In this document: piece after piece, positions 1 to 8,160 of the stretch
Position numbering within the stretch: position 1 is the first letter of the stretch
Layout: every line of letters starts with the position of its first letter
Origin: Candidatus Woesearchaeota archaeon
GTDB taxonomy: Archaea > Nanobdellota > Nanobdellia > Woesearchaeales > JACPIF01
Length of the DNA stretch: 64,000 bases
Reading direction: 5' to 3'
NCBI GenBank assembly: GCA_016188215.1
Contig: JACPIF010000001.1
Span: 94,157 to 158,156, forward strand
Notes under the pieces: generated by a model
What the model was told of the DNA's origin: nothing
Database searches by the model: none
Seen by the model: only the letters and a program-made list of their open reading frames with translations
Translations under genes and position numbers: made by a program

Positions 1-36
1 AAAAAGATTGTGTATCTCAAGATATAGGGCGTATAA

Positions 37-435
37 CTAATAATAAGATTTTGTGTACAGTTCCATTAAATCAGGAGGAGCTTCATCAAGCCAACCATAG
101 AATCCTTGCGGATAATTAGGGTGAAGTTGTCCTGCGGTTCCATCAGCTATATAGTATCTGCCACTTTTCTTGGCCATAAGCCAATGGTGTGAGCCTAAAC
201 CTCGCTCGCTCAAATATGGTAGGGCATGAGTTCCTTCAAAGTGGAATTGCCTGCGAATATTCCAAGGAAGCTTTATCTTGAGTAATTTCAGGGTTTTGTC
301 AGTCCAAATCTTACATTGGTCAAACCCATTGTCCATTACTGATGTTTCAGGCCTCAGCGCTAGCCAAAAATTCTCTGTAAACGGATTTGGCCCCGATTTG
401 TTTCCCCATAAAATACCTATAAGTGAACTTAACAT
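37..435 (-). CDS. Small protein with possible papain/transglutaminase-like Cys-His-Asp triad
   Basis: I do not recognise the family with certainty. The 132-residue product lacks a signal peptide or membrane segment. A Cys at 41, a His-His-Trp motif at 83-85 and a Tyr-Tyr-Ile-Ala-Asp-Gly-Thr stretch around 94-100 occur in the order and spacing seen in papain-fold/transglutaminase-like proteins, where His sits on one strand and Asp on the next. That is suggestive only. The start is the ATG at 435, which lies about 26 nt from a TATA-like ctttaaata on the minus strand, so the message would be leaderless. The neighbouring protease gene is on the same strand but ends before this promoter, so the two are probably separate units. 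Confidence 0.55.
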   Translation of the reverse strand: MLSSLIGILWGNKSGPNPFTENFWLALRPETSVMDNGFDQCKIWTDKTLKLLKIKLPWNIRRQFHFEGTHALPYLSERGLGSHHWLMAKKSGRYYIADGTAGQLHPNYPQGFYGWLDEAPPDLMELYTKSYY

Positions 436-494
436 ACTTCAATTATCATATATTGAGTATTTAAAGTTTTCTATTTTTACCACTAATTAGTACT

Positions 495-1451
495 CTAAAT
501 TAAGGATTCTATTATCACGACAACCAGCCACCCAACCAAACACCCTATAGATAGGTATGGCATTGCGGGATAGAACTTGCCTTTCTCGCCTTTCCAGAAT
601 AGGTATGCAAGGGCTGCGGTTGAGCCTGCTACAACAAACATCGTTTCCAGGAATGCAATAGCAACTGAATGCTTCAGCATCAGGTCTTTCATGACGACGC
701 CTGCAAATATAAGCGGGAAGCCGATGTCGCCGCCTCCAAGGATGGCATGCTTAACCCCTGCCTTTTCCGACTTTATTTCTTTGGCTGCAGCATAGTCCAT
801 TTTATGGTGTGCAACCGGCTTTTTACCCTTCTCGCGGTACTGCACCAGCATGCCGGCAAACACCTTCTCTTTTGCGGTAAACCTGGCCAGCTTAATCATG
901 TGCTTGCTCTTCCAGACAGCATACATGTCATAGATAGAGATGAGCACCAAGAGTGCAATCACTGAAATTATGTTGAGCAGAGGGACTACAATAGCGGCCA
1001 GGCCGCCATAAATGAAAACTTCAGTGAAGTTGTGGACATAAAAATTAGGCTTGAGCAGGCGCCAGGCTGCCAATGCAGCTGCAATTGATGCAGCTATATA
1101 ATTGCCCTGGGGTATTTTAAGGAATACTGAGAATGAAACAGTCAAGACATATACCATGCTCAGGAAAAACCAGAATTTCCAGAACGTGCCCAGGTTTAGC
1201 CTGATGAAAAGAAGCAGGAGCAGGGTTCCCAGGATAATTGCTGCAAAGATATATGTGAAAGAAGTGGTAGTATTGACCTCGGGCCGCTCGACATTGAAAG
1301 GAAGCTTTTCAAAGCTTACCGTGCCTTCCTTCAGCTGTGCAGAATCAATGTACTGGTTTACAACCAATAAGCCCATGAGCTGGGCGAGCACAAACAGGGA
1401 AAGCATGAGAAGCGTTACCCTTACATTATGTTTCATCAGCTCTTGGTACAT
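495..1451 (-). CDS. Presenilin/signal-peptide-peptidase-like intramembrane aspartyl protease (family A22)
   Basis: The 318-residue product is a polytopic membrane protein with the A22 signature. A YD pair lies at 174-175 in one transmembrane segment, GGGD (GxGD type) at 239-242 in the next, and a PAMPYL motif at 295-300 corresponds to the PAL motif. Asp175 and Asp242 would be the catalytic pair that cuts peptide bonds inside the membrane, typically in remnant signal peptides or single-pass proteins. A hydrophilic, lysine-rich loop of about 55 residues separates the two catalytic helices. The gene is transcribed divergently from the exosome-associated gene at 1498; the 46-bp gap holds overlapping TATA-like sequences. 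With many single-pass surface proteins in this window, such a protease has plausible substrates, but that link is inference. Confidence 0.88.
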   Translation of the reverse strand: MYQELMKHNVRVTLLMLSLFVLAQLMGLLVVNQYIDSAQLKEGTVSFEKLPFNVERPEVNTTTSFTYIFAAIILGTLLLLLFIRLNLGTFWKFWFFLSMVYVLTVSFSVFLKIPQGNYIAASIAAALAAWRLLKPNFYVHNFTEVFIYGGLAAIVVPLLNIISVIALLVLISIYDMYAVWKSKHMIKLARFTAKEKVFAGMLVQYREKGKKPVAHHKMDYAAAKEIKSEKAGVKHAILGGGDIGFPLIFAGVVMKDLMLKHSVAIAFLETMFVVAGSTAALAYLFWKGEKGKFYPAMPYLSIGCLVGWLVVVIIESLI

Positions 1452-1497
1452 ACTAACTTATATAAATTTATATGAAAGGACAAATAACCGATTGAGC

Positions 1498-1956
1498 ATG
1501 AGGCTGGCTAATAACATAAGGATTTCAGTGTACTGCAGGGATGACTGCAGTGCAGTTAAGGATGCACTCGTATCGCTTGTACCCTTCAAGCTGGAGCAGG
1601 AGAAAGTTTCAGTGCAGCAGACTGTCATGAAAGGAGAGCATATGGGGGAGCAGGACATAACTATCCTTGAGATTGTTTTGAACAAAGAGAGGCATATTGT
1701 GCAGTTTCTTGAGTCCCTTACTGAGAAACTGACTGATGAACAAAGGCAAATATTATTGCAGCAGCATTTATCCAGGTTTGATGATGATTTCAATTTCTTC
1801 CTGCGGCTTGACAGGGCGGCATATCTTGAAGAGAAAAGGCTCAAGATTACTGATTCAGGAGACTGCTTCCATATAAGAATATCCATTGCTGCATATCCTA
1901 AGAGATATGATACTGCACTCGCTGTTCTTAAGCAAATCTTCTCAGGCAAAGTTTAA
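1498..1956 (+). CDS. Exosome-associated RNA-binding protein (COG1325-like)
   Basis: This 152-residue soluble protein resembles the archaeal family annotated as predicted exosome subunit / RNA-binding protein with a dsRBD-like fold (COG1325). Recognition rests on the C-terminal half: an acidic FDDDF stretch, the RLDRAAYLEE block, then an IRISIAAYPKR strand. Family members are thought to act with the RNA-degrading exosome or in ribosome-related RNA handling. The open frame continues upstream to 1102, but that part overlaps the divergent protease and reads poorly, so I start at the ATG at 1498; an in-frame TTG at 1492 is an alternative. The trpS gene follows after 26 nt on the same strand, so co-transcription is likely. 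Confidence 0.75.
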   Translation: MRLANNIRISVYCRDDCSAVKDALVSLVPFKLEQEKVSVQQTVMKGEHMGEQDITILEIVLNKERHIVQFLESLTEKLTDEQRQILLQQHLSRFDDDFNFFLRLDRAAYLEEKRLKITDSGDCFHIRISIAAYPKRYDTALAVLKQIFSGKV

Positions 1957-1982
1957 ATAGTATTGAGCAGGGCTTTCTACGC

Positions 1983-3065
1983 ATGCAACCTATCATAGAC
2001 CCATGGGGAAGCCAGCTTCCTGAGGAATACAACAAACTCATCACTGACTTCCACCTGGAGCAGTTTGATGCAAAGCTATTTCCTGCTCCGAATAGATTGA
2101 TGCGGCGCGGCATAGTATTTTCGGGCATAGGGCAGAGCATCATTGCAGATGCGATAAGGCACAGGAAGCCGTTCTACGTGCTCTCAGGGATAATGCCTAC
2201 AGGAGATAAGATACATTTCGGCAACAAGCAGGTTGTGGAGAACATTGCGTATTTCCAACAGCATGGGGCAGACGCCTTTATCCTGGTTGCTGATTTGGAG
2301 GCTGCGGCCACCCGTGAGGTCTCCCTGGAGCAGGCAAAAAAAAGAGCACTGGAGTTTCACATACCCGCATGGATCGCACTTGGCCTGGATCCAAAGAAGA
2401 CAACTGTATATTTCCAATCGGAAAATTATGAGGTCATGAAATCAACTGCCATGTTCTCAAGGAAAGTAACTATGAGCCAATTTAACGCCTTATACGGGGA
2501 TGTGAACCCTGCAAAGATAGTCTCTGCGTTGACGCAGGTCGCAGATATATTATATCCACAGTTCAAGAAACGCAGGCCTGGTATAATTCCCGTTGGAATA
2601 GACCAGCTGCCGCATATCCTGCTGAGCAGGGATATTGTAAATAGGATGAAATCAGAGAAATTTGTCGCGCCGAGCGCCATCTTCCATAAGTACACCCCTT
2701 CCCTGGATGGAAGTCTGAAGATGTCAAAATCAAAGCCAGAAAGCAGCATAGACCTGCCTGAAGATCCAAAAATAGCGTGCAAGAAAATCAAGCGGGCATT
2801 GTCAGGAGGAAGAGATACACTAGAAGAGCATAGAAAACTTGGAGCGGAAATAGAGAGGGATATGCCTTTTGAATTGCTAAAGCAGCATCTCATTGAAGAT
2901 GATGCTGAGCTTGCTGAGATATATAAGGATTATAAATCCGGAAAGCTGACATCAGGGGAAATAAAGGAGATTGCCTGCGAGAAAATAACTGAGTTCATGC
3001 ACAACCTTGAAAAGGGCATCAAAGAGGCGAGAAGCAAGATAAGTGAGCTGAAGTTTGTGAAGTGA
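1983..3065 (+). CDS. trpS: Tryptophan--tRNA ligase (TrpRS)
   Basis: A class I aminoacyl-tRNA synthetase that charges tRNA-Trp. The HIGH-equivalent is PTGDKIHFGN at about 72-81 and the KMSKS motif is intact at 246-250. At 360 residues it has the usual archaeal/eukaryotic TrpRS length, with the N-terminal extension and the C-terminal helical anticodon-binding region. The start is the ATG at 1983, 26 nt after the upstream exosome-associated gene, so the two probably share a transcript. Its substrate, the tRNA-Trp gene at 16061-16194, is interrupted by introns. A two-hairpin intergenic element follows about 60 nt after the stop, and a related copy lies beside serS. Confidence 0.95.
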   Translation: MQPIIDPWGSQLPEEYNKLITDFHLEQFDAKLFPAPNRLMRRGIVFSGIGQSIIADAIRHRKPFYVLSGIMPTGDKIHFGNKQVVENIAYFQQHGADAFILVADLEAAATREVSLEQAKKRALEFHIPAWIALGLDPKKTTVYFQSENYEVMKSTAMFSRKVTMSQFNALYGDVNPAKIVSALTQVADILYPQFKKRRPGIIPVGIDQLPHILLSRDIVNRMKSEKFVAPSAIFHKYTPSLDGSLKMSKSKPESSIDLPEDPKIACKKIKRALSGGRDTLEEHRKLGAEIERDMPFELLKQHLIEDDAELAEIYKDYKSGKLTSGEIKEIACEKITEFMHNLEKGIKEARSKISELKFVK

Positions 3066-3125
3066 GGCATCTACAATTACTTAACCTTTAACCTTGCAAA
3101 ACTGCGCGAACTGCGCGCTCAATAT

Positions 3126-3195
3126 GTCCCCGAACAGCAAGTTTATGGAAGAATCGGGGACAATTCACAGTCCAGCTCAACTTTAGTTGAGCTGG
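3126..3195 (+). repeat. Two-hairpin intergenic element, copy A
   Basis: Hairpin 1 pairs GTCCCCGA (3126-3133) with TCGGGGAC (3154-3161) around a 20-nt loop. After a short linker ending CACAGT, hairpin 2 pairs CCAGCTCAACT (3172-3182) with AGTTGAGCTGG (3185-3195). The same arrangement, with a different loop and covarying stem tip, occurs at 32843-32911. It lies between trpS and a small membrane gene, after a GC-rich gcgcgaactgcgcgc run. It could be a structured RNA, a mobile palindromic repeat or a processing signal. Confidence 0.7.
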
Positions 3196-3295
3196 TTACC
3201 TGCTCATTTTAGTATAAAAAGAAAAATTGCTTTGGTTTAACACATAACAAAATTTAAATAGCTAACTGAACATCTTACTATTAAAGAGGTGCATC

Positions 3296-3535
3296 ATGGA
3301 AAAACTGCAGTTTGCTCCGCTGCCGAGCACATTCATGCTTACAGCAATAGTTGGGTTCCTTACTTCTGTGATACTTGTATACCCAAGCTCAGCCAGCTGG
3401 GGATTCGCATTTGCCCTTGTCTTTGTGTTCATGTTCGCAGCCTCACTTATATCAATGACGCATGCGCCTGTTGGGCCAGAGCTTGCCCTGCATCCCAGAA
3501 GACAGCATCTAAAGCACACTAAAAAGAAGAAATAA
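3296..3535 (+). CDS. Small two-helix membrane protein of unknown function
   Basis: The 79-residue product has two hydrophobic helices (about residues 12-30 and 35-54) joined by a very short turn, followed by a histidine- and lysine-rich cytosolic tail ending in four lysines. No family is recognised. A TATA-like aaatttaaata around 3248-3258 and a purine-rich aaagaggtg just upstream of ATG 3296 support the start and an independent transcript. It sits between trpS and a glycosyltransferase on the same strand, but gaps of 230 and 165 nt argue against one operon. Confidence 0.72.
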   Translation: MEKLQFAPLPSTFMLTAIVGFLTSVILVYPSSASWGFAFALVFVFMFAASLISMTHAPVGPELALHPRRQHLKHTKKKK

Positions 3536-3700
3536 TTGGAAGAAGCTCAAAAAGCGTTCTAACCCCGGGCAAACCTGCCCTATTATCCCTATTATCTCTT
3601 CTGGCAGCAGTCTATATTTCTTATAAAAATATACATATAACCTTTTAAAAGCTGTTACTATAGTCAAAACAGAACTTCTATCCTATATGGTGAATTTTGA

Positions 3701-4735
3701 ATGAAAATAGCCCAGATTGCGCCCCTTGTTGAACGTATTCCTCCGAAGAAATACGGAGGGACAGAGCGGGTAGTCCATGCACTGACTGAAGAGCTCGTCA
3801 AAAGGGGGCATGACGTGACATTGTTTGCAAGCGGTGATTCAAAAACATCTGCAAAACTTGCTGCAGTCTACCCAAGAGCCTTACGGGAAGCCAATGTTGA
3901 GGATGTATATGGGTCAAATACCTGGACACTTCTCAATATAGGGAGCGCATACGCTCGGCAGGACGAGTTTGACATTATCCATGATCATAATGGCTTTCTA
4001 AGCTTACCAGTAGCCCATATGGCACACACCCCAGCGATACTGACATGCCATGGGCCTTTTACCAAGGAAACCAGAAAACTATTCCAGGCATTCAAAAGGC
4101 CTTATATTTCTACTATCTCGTACAGCCAGGCACAGCAACTGCCTGATGCCAACCACATCGGTACTGTCTACAACGGGATACATTTCAATGATTTTACATT
4201 CTCCCAAGAGCATGACGGATACCTTCTTTTTGTAGGCAGGATCTCAATGGAAAAAGGCACCCATATCGCGATTGATATAGCGCAGTACCTTAACAAGCCG
4301 CTCATCATCGCAGCTAAACTTGATAGGCATGATATCCCATATTACAGGCAATACATAAGGCACAGGCTTACTGAAGATATACGGTGGATAGGGGAGGTTG
4401 ACCAGCAAAAGCGTAATGAGCTCATGAGCAGGGCATTATGCCTGCTCCACCCTGCTACGTGGAAAGAGCCTTTTGGCCTGACCATGATTGAGGCTATGGC
4501 ATGCGGATGCCCGGTAATAGCTTTCAACCGAGGCTCAGTCCCTGAATTGATAGCTGATAGAAAAACAGGCTTTGTAGTTTCTGATGTTGATGATATGACA
4601 GATGCAGTGCTTTCCATGGATACTATAGATCGGAATGCGTGCAGAGAGCATGCCCTGCAGAATTTTAATGCCTTACGGATGGCAGATGGGTATGAGGCTC
4701 TCTATAAGAAGGTTCTCGGTAGGAACGGCCTATAG
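3701..4735 (+). CDS. GT4-family glycosyltransferase
   Basis: The 344-residue product has the two Rossmann-like halves of a GT-B enzyme. The N-terminal half opens with MKIAQIAPLVERIPPKKYGG, the sugar-acceptor side of family 4 transferases. The C-terminal half contains FVGRIS near residue 180, then HPATWKEPFGLTMIEAMACG, the E-x7-E-type nucleotide-sugar binding motif. It would transfer a sugar from an activated donor to a lipid, protein or glycan on the cytosolic face of the membrane. The gene has its own TATA-like ccttttaaaagc about 50 nt upstream. It converges with the reductase at 4730, their stop codons overlapping by six bases. With the many N-glycosylation sequons in nearby surface proteins, a role in surface glycan assembly is plausible but unproven. 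Confidence 0.88.
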   Translation: MKIAQIAPLVERIPPKKYGGTERVVHALTEELVKRGHDVTLFASGDSKTSAKLAAVYPRALREANVEDVYGSNTWTLLNIGSAYARQDEFDIIHDHNGFLSLPVAHMAHTPAILTCHGPFTKETRKLFQAFKRPYISTISYSQAQQLPDANHIGTVYNGIHFNDFTFSQEHDGYLLFVGRISMEKGTHIAIDIAQYLNKPLIIAAKLDRHDIPYYRQYIRHRLTEDIRWIGEVDQQKRNELMSRALCLLHPATWKEPFGLTMIEAMACGCPVIAFNRGSVPELIADRKTGFVVSDVDDMTDAVLSMDTIDRNACREHALQNFNALRMADGYEALYKKVLGRNGL

Positions 4736-5812
4736 CAGCATTTTTGCAAAATATAGCAATCTCGGCTCCCTAATCAAGAGCTTGAGCATAAACTGCGAAG
4801 GATAATCGCGGTCATAGCTTTCCAGGATCTCACGGGTCCTGCGCCGGGTGAACAGCTTGACAAGGTAGTTGTAATCATCGTGCGAGAACTTATCCATGGC
4901 CTTGCGCATGAGCAGGGCGAGCCTTAAATCAGCTGCAAGCTTTTTGCGCCATGCCCTTTCATAATCTTTTCCGTAGATAATGGAATCATGACATGCCTCG
5001 GCAGCAAGCATTCCCTGGATAATGCCGCCAAGGGTGGTTGCCTTGACATGACCAGCAGCATCACCTATCAGGTAGACATTATCCTTATGCGCCTTGACTT
5101 TCGGATTATATATTGGTATAAGGCCGCCCTGGCGATCAAGGATCTTTGCATTAGGTGCCTTTTCCTTGAGAAATTTGTTGAAGCAGTCTGCTGTATTGCT
5201 CTTCGCGCATATCCCTATCCTGACAATTTCCTCATTCTCTGGGCAGATCCAGCCAATTGTGCCTACGTGCGGGAAAAACTCTATGGCATTATCATTTTTA
5301 TACTTAATGGTGGCCTGGCTGCCAACCCAGAATTGCCTGTTGCTGAAAAGGCCAGTTGCCCTGGCAACCTGAGAATTAGGGCCGTCTGCACCGACAAGTA
5401 CATTTGTTTTTAGCTTCTTTACTATATTGCCCTTAGTATCCTTAATGTGCATCTCATTACCTTTAAAATCAAGGAACCTATGGTTAGTATAGAATTCAGC
5501 GCCTGCTTCCCGGGCAAGCTCCGCTATATATTGGTCAAATCTCCTGCGATTTAGAATGATATTCTCGTTGCCCAGCTTAACCTCAATAAAATTATTGTCA
5601 GGGGCATAGATCCTGGCTTTACTTATCCTGTTAACAATAAAATCACTCCTTATGGGAACCATCCTGGCAATGGAAGAAGTGACAATGCCGGTGCACTGTA
5701 TCGGCTCGCCTATAATACTATTCTCCTCAAATACCTGCACCTGCTGCCCATCTTTTGCAAGAAGATATGCTGCATAATTGCCTGCTGGCCCTGCGCCTAT
5801 TATAGATATCAT
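4730..5812 (-). CDS. Geranylgeranyl reductase family FAD oxidoreductase (archaeal lipid saturation)
   Basis: This is an FAD-dependent oxidoreductase of the geranylgeranyl reductase family, which saturates the isoprenoid chains of archaeal membrane lipids. It starts with the dinucleotide-binding IIGAGPAGNYAAYLL, carries the family IQCTGIV motif near residue 45, and has GDAAGHVKATTLGGI, the second FAD contact, near residue 265. I start at the second methionine (5812): a TATA-like cttataaac sits about 26 nt upstream on the minus strand, giving a leaderless message, and the glycine-rich motif then begins at residue 6. The frame also contains an earlier ATG at 5851. Length of about 360 residues is near family average. 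A quinone-type or other FAD reductase is a less likely alternative. Confidence 0.88.
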   Translation of the reverse strand: MISIIGAGPAGNYAAYLLAKDGQQVQVFEENSIIGEPIQCTGIVTSSIARMVPIRSDFIVNRISKARIYAPDNNFIEVKLGNENIILNRRRFDQYIAELAREAGAEFYTNHRFLDFKGNEMHIKDTKGNIVKKLKTNVLVGADGPNSQVARATGLFSNRQFWVGSQATIKYKNDNAIEFFPHVGTIGWICPENEEIVRIGICAKSNTADCFNKFLKEKAPNAKILDRQGGLIPIYNPKVKAHKDNVYLIGDAAGHVKATTLGGIIQGMLAAEACHDSIIYGKDYERAWRKKLAADLRLALLMRKAMDKFSHDDYNYLVKLFTRRRTREILESYDRDYPSQFMLKLLIREPRLLYFAKMLL

Positions 5813-5871
5813 GATTGTTGAGGTATAGCTATTGTTTATAAGACTTGTCAATCTATAGACTCAGTCCTAAA

Positions 5872-6011
5872 CCTCGCTAAAGCTCGGGTTAGCAGCTTTT
5901 CGCTTCCACAGTATACCCCAGATGGCAGACATTCCCGTAAGAGACTTCCCCCTTGTCTGCTTTAAGCTGGAAACAAATAAAGCTCAACCTTATGCTGCTA
6001 ACCTGCAGAGG
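5872..6011 (+). ncRNA. Candidate structured RNA of unknown class
   Basis: The divergent intergenic region (5813-6157) can fold into a long-range structure. GGTTAGCAGC (5887-5896) pairs perfectly with GCTGCTAACC (5994-6003), flanked by CCTC (5872-5875) against GAGG (6008-6011). Inside, TTCCA (5904-5908) can pair with TGGAA (5968-5972), and GCAGACA (5925-5931) with TGTCTGC (5954-5960). A TATA-like tttataag lies upstream at about 5834-5841, though it may serve the reductase instead. No known RNA family is recognised; the strand is not certain. Confidence 0.35.
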
Positions 6012-6100
6012 TTTTCCGCAGAATTTATTAATGTCAAGGTATTAACATGTACAAACAGCAGTTTGCAGATGTTATTTATTCATTCTAAAGTAATAACATA

Positions 6101-6153
6101 GTAGAAAACTTTAAATATTGTAGAGGCTTTCAAGAGCCTGTTTAATTCAGGAG
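6101..6153 (+). promoter_or_regulatory. Promoter and ribosome-binding site of the surface operon
   Basis: The sequence gaaaactttaaatattg centred at 6113 is a good archaeal TATA box with an A-rich upstream element. It is followed by a small GGCT/AGCC hairpin in the leader and an AGGAG ribosome-binding site at 6149-6153, five bases before the ATG at 6158. A very similar box, gaaaagtttaaaaatgg, recurs upstream of the gene at 11452. Confidence 0.6.
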
Positions 6154-6157
6154 AACC

Positions 6158-8152
6158 ATGAGCCAAAACTTAAATGTTGCGAGAAGACTTGACGAATATA
6201 CAAATGCATTCTTTTCCGATATCAAAGGAGATTATGCAGCTTCAACGCTTCATACCTTTAAACAAATATGCGACATTTACTCCGGAAAATGGGGAAAGTC
6301 TTATGAGAAAAGAGCAGAGCTTGCCAATAAGAAAATTTCTCTTTTAAAACCTTCACAGCTTGATGGCAGATTATTAGTTTACTTACATGGAATACAAACT
6401 ATTGTTGGACAGCATGAACCTATCAAGGCAGGAAAGGTCAAGCATGCAGACAAAGTCAGGCATTCAGTAGAGAATCTTGCCACTAGTTTGTTTAGTGAAT
6501 ACAGCACCCGGAAGGCTAATCTTTATGAAAAAGCAATTTCAGATCAAACTGCACCAGATAATGAGGTGCTTGCTGCAGATGGAAGAAGCGTGCAAGTCAG
6601 AGAACAAGGTGGACGTCTGTACCTTTCTGATGTAAGTGAGGGTGATGGAGAACGTGTTCCTGCACATGTTGCGCCTGTTAATTTAGGGATGGTATCTCTT
6701 GATGATAGAATTCTACAGGATGAAGGCAAAACAATATATAGAATTTCTGGAGGCAGTGGACCTGATTTATCTGGACACAGACATCAAGGTTACTCTACTT
6801 ATGGGCCTGTTGGAAAATTCTTCCGGGATAAAGTTAGGCCTCATTTTAGATGGCCGCCTTGGAAGAGATCTTGGACACCACCTATCGGTCCGCCAACAAC
6901 TACTGTTCATTCAAGAACAACTGATACTGGAGGCAGTGAACCGCCTGAAGTGCCACCATCAGGACCTGGTAGAACAGGAGGGTCTGAAGGAGCTGGAGGG
7001 GGTTCAGTAAATTGGAGAAGAGTTGCCTTAGTAGGCGCAGTAGGATTACTTGCTTTAGGCGGAGCATGGCTTTATGGCAAACGAGAAGGGGCAAAAACTC
7101 TAGGTTATGTCCGTGCCCAGCAATATCAGGAGCTAGCGAATTACAAACAAGCTGCTCAAACTGCGACAGCAAAATGGCTCAGTACTCAGGGTGCCCTTGC
7201 AATAAAAGAAAATGACTATGGTTTGCTTTTAAGGCAGAATAAATCCCAAGAAAGAGAACTTGGTGATAGCAAGCAAGAAATTGGCAAGCTGAGGAGGGAA
7301 AATGCAACTCTATTGTCAAGAATTGCGGAACTCAGCAAAGGAAGAGCAGTTGCAGCTGCCCAGCCTGTCAGGAAGGCAGATGCCAGAGGAGGTGCAGCAT
7401 CTTATAGCGCACGAGCACCGGGTGCGAAAACAACTTCCTATAAAGGATGGGAGCAACTCGTAAAGGAGCATACAGAATATCTTCAGGGAAAGCGGGCAAG
7501 GGATACAAATGCCTCATGGTGGAGGCGATTCTCTTTGATCTTAAAATCTACCACAGACACAATAACAGCAATCACTAGCTACACTGGCCAAGGCGCCCAA
7601 GACCTGCTTGCAAGAATTAAAATTGGTGGGGTATGGTATGATGGTCTAAAGCCTGGCAGTACTATCCAGAGAAAAGATGCAGTGCAGCAGGCAGGGCTCT
7701 ATGTTAAGGATGGTAATAAAATACGATATGTAGCCTCTGTAAATTATGAGAAAAAGCCTGCAAAAAAGGCACCAGCGCCGGTTGCTAAAGATAAGAAGGC
7801 AGCAGCTCCGCCTGCGGCTCCAGTTCCTCCAGTGCCTATTCCACCGACACCTGTAGTTCCAGTGCCTCCACCTGCTCCAATTCCTCCCACTCCGGCAGTC
7901 CCATCACCTGCGCCTCCTCAAAGAGACAAACCTGATGAGCCTTCCCGTGCATTGCCTGACAAACCAGCAACGCAAAGGATTCCAGAGTACACTCCTGAAA
8001 GGCCAAAAGATCCTGCTATGCCCAATCTTTCTGGAGTTGTTGATTTAAGAGACACTGTCTTTGTAAGGACCATTAAAAAGGGAAACAATCCAGTTCTAGA
8101 GCTTTCTTCTGCAAGCGTATGGCCTAGTAGAGAAGTTGATCAAGCTCCTTAG
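6158..8152 (+). CDS. Single-pass membrane protein with coiled coil and Pro-rich linker, first gene of surface operon
   Basis: I do not recognise this 664-residue protein. The first 130 or so residues are helical and soluble-looking, followed by a low-complexity Gly/Pro/Ser stretch (about 210-285). One transmembrane segment lies near 288-306 (VALVGAVGLLALGGAWLYG). A coiled coil (about 320-390) with regularly spaced Leu, Glu and Lys follows, then a small mixed domain (about 430-550), a strongly proline-rich spacer (about 560-610) and a short C-terminal domain. There is no N-terminal signal peptide, so orientation is unclear. The gene begins an operon: the next starts 8 nt after its stop. The Pro-rich spacer suggests it spans distance, perhaps as a connector or scaffold of an envelope complex; that is inference. 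Confidence 0.7.
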   Translation: MSQNLNVARRLDEYTNAFFSDIKGDYAASTLHTFKQICDIYSGKWGKSYEKRAELANKKISLLKPSQLDGRLLVYLHGIQTIVGQHEPIKAGKVKHADKVRHSVENLATSLFSEYSTRKANLYEKAISDQTAPDNEVLAADGRSVQVREQGGRLYLSDVSEGDGERVPAHVAPVNLGMVSLDDRILQDEGKTIYRISGGSGPDLSGHRHQGYSTYGPVGKFFRDKVRPHFRWPPWKRSWTPPIGPPTTTVHSRTTDTGGSEPPEVPPSGPGRTGGSEGAGGGSVNWRRVALVGAVGLLALGGAWLYGKREGAKTLGYVRAQQYQELANYKQAAQTATAKWLSTQGALAIKENDYGLLLRQNKSQERELGDSKQEIGKLRRENATLLSRIAELSKGRAVAAAQPVRKADARGGAASYSARAPGAKTTSYKGWEQLVKEHTEYLQGKRARDTNASWWRRFSLILKSTTDTITAITSYTGQGAQDLLARIKIGGVWYDGLKPGSTIQRKDAVQQAGLYVKDGNKIRYVASVNYEKKPAKKAPAPVAKDKKAAAPPAAPVPPVPIPPTPVVPVPPPAPIPPTPAVPSPAPPQRDKPDEPSRALPDKPATQRIPEYTPERPKDPAMPNLSGVVDLRDTVFVRTIKKGNNPVLELSSASVWPSREVDQAP

Positions 8153-8160
8153 GTGAAATA

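Noticed and set aside
1102..1497. N-terminal extension of the exosome-associated gene
   Set aside because: It overlaps the presenilin-like gene on the other strand and does not resemble the family.
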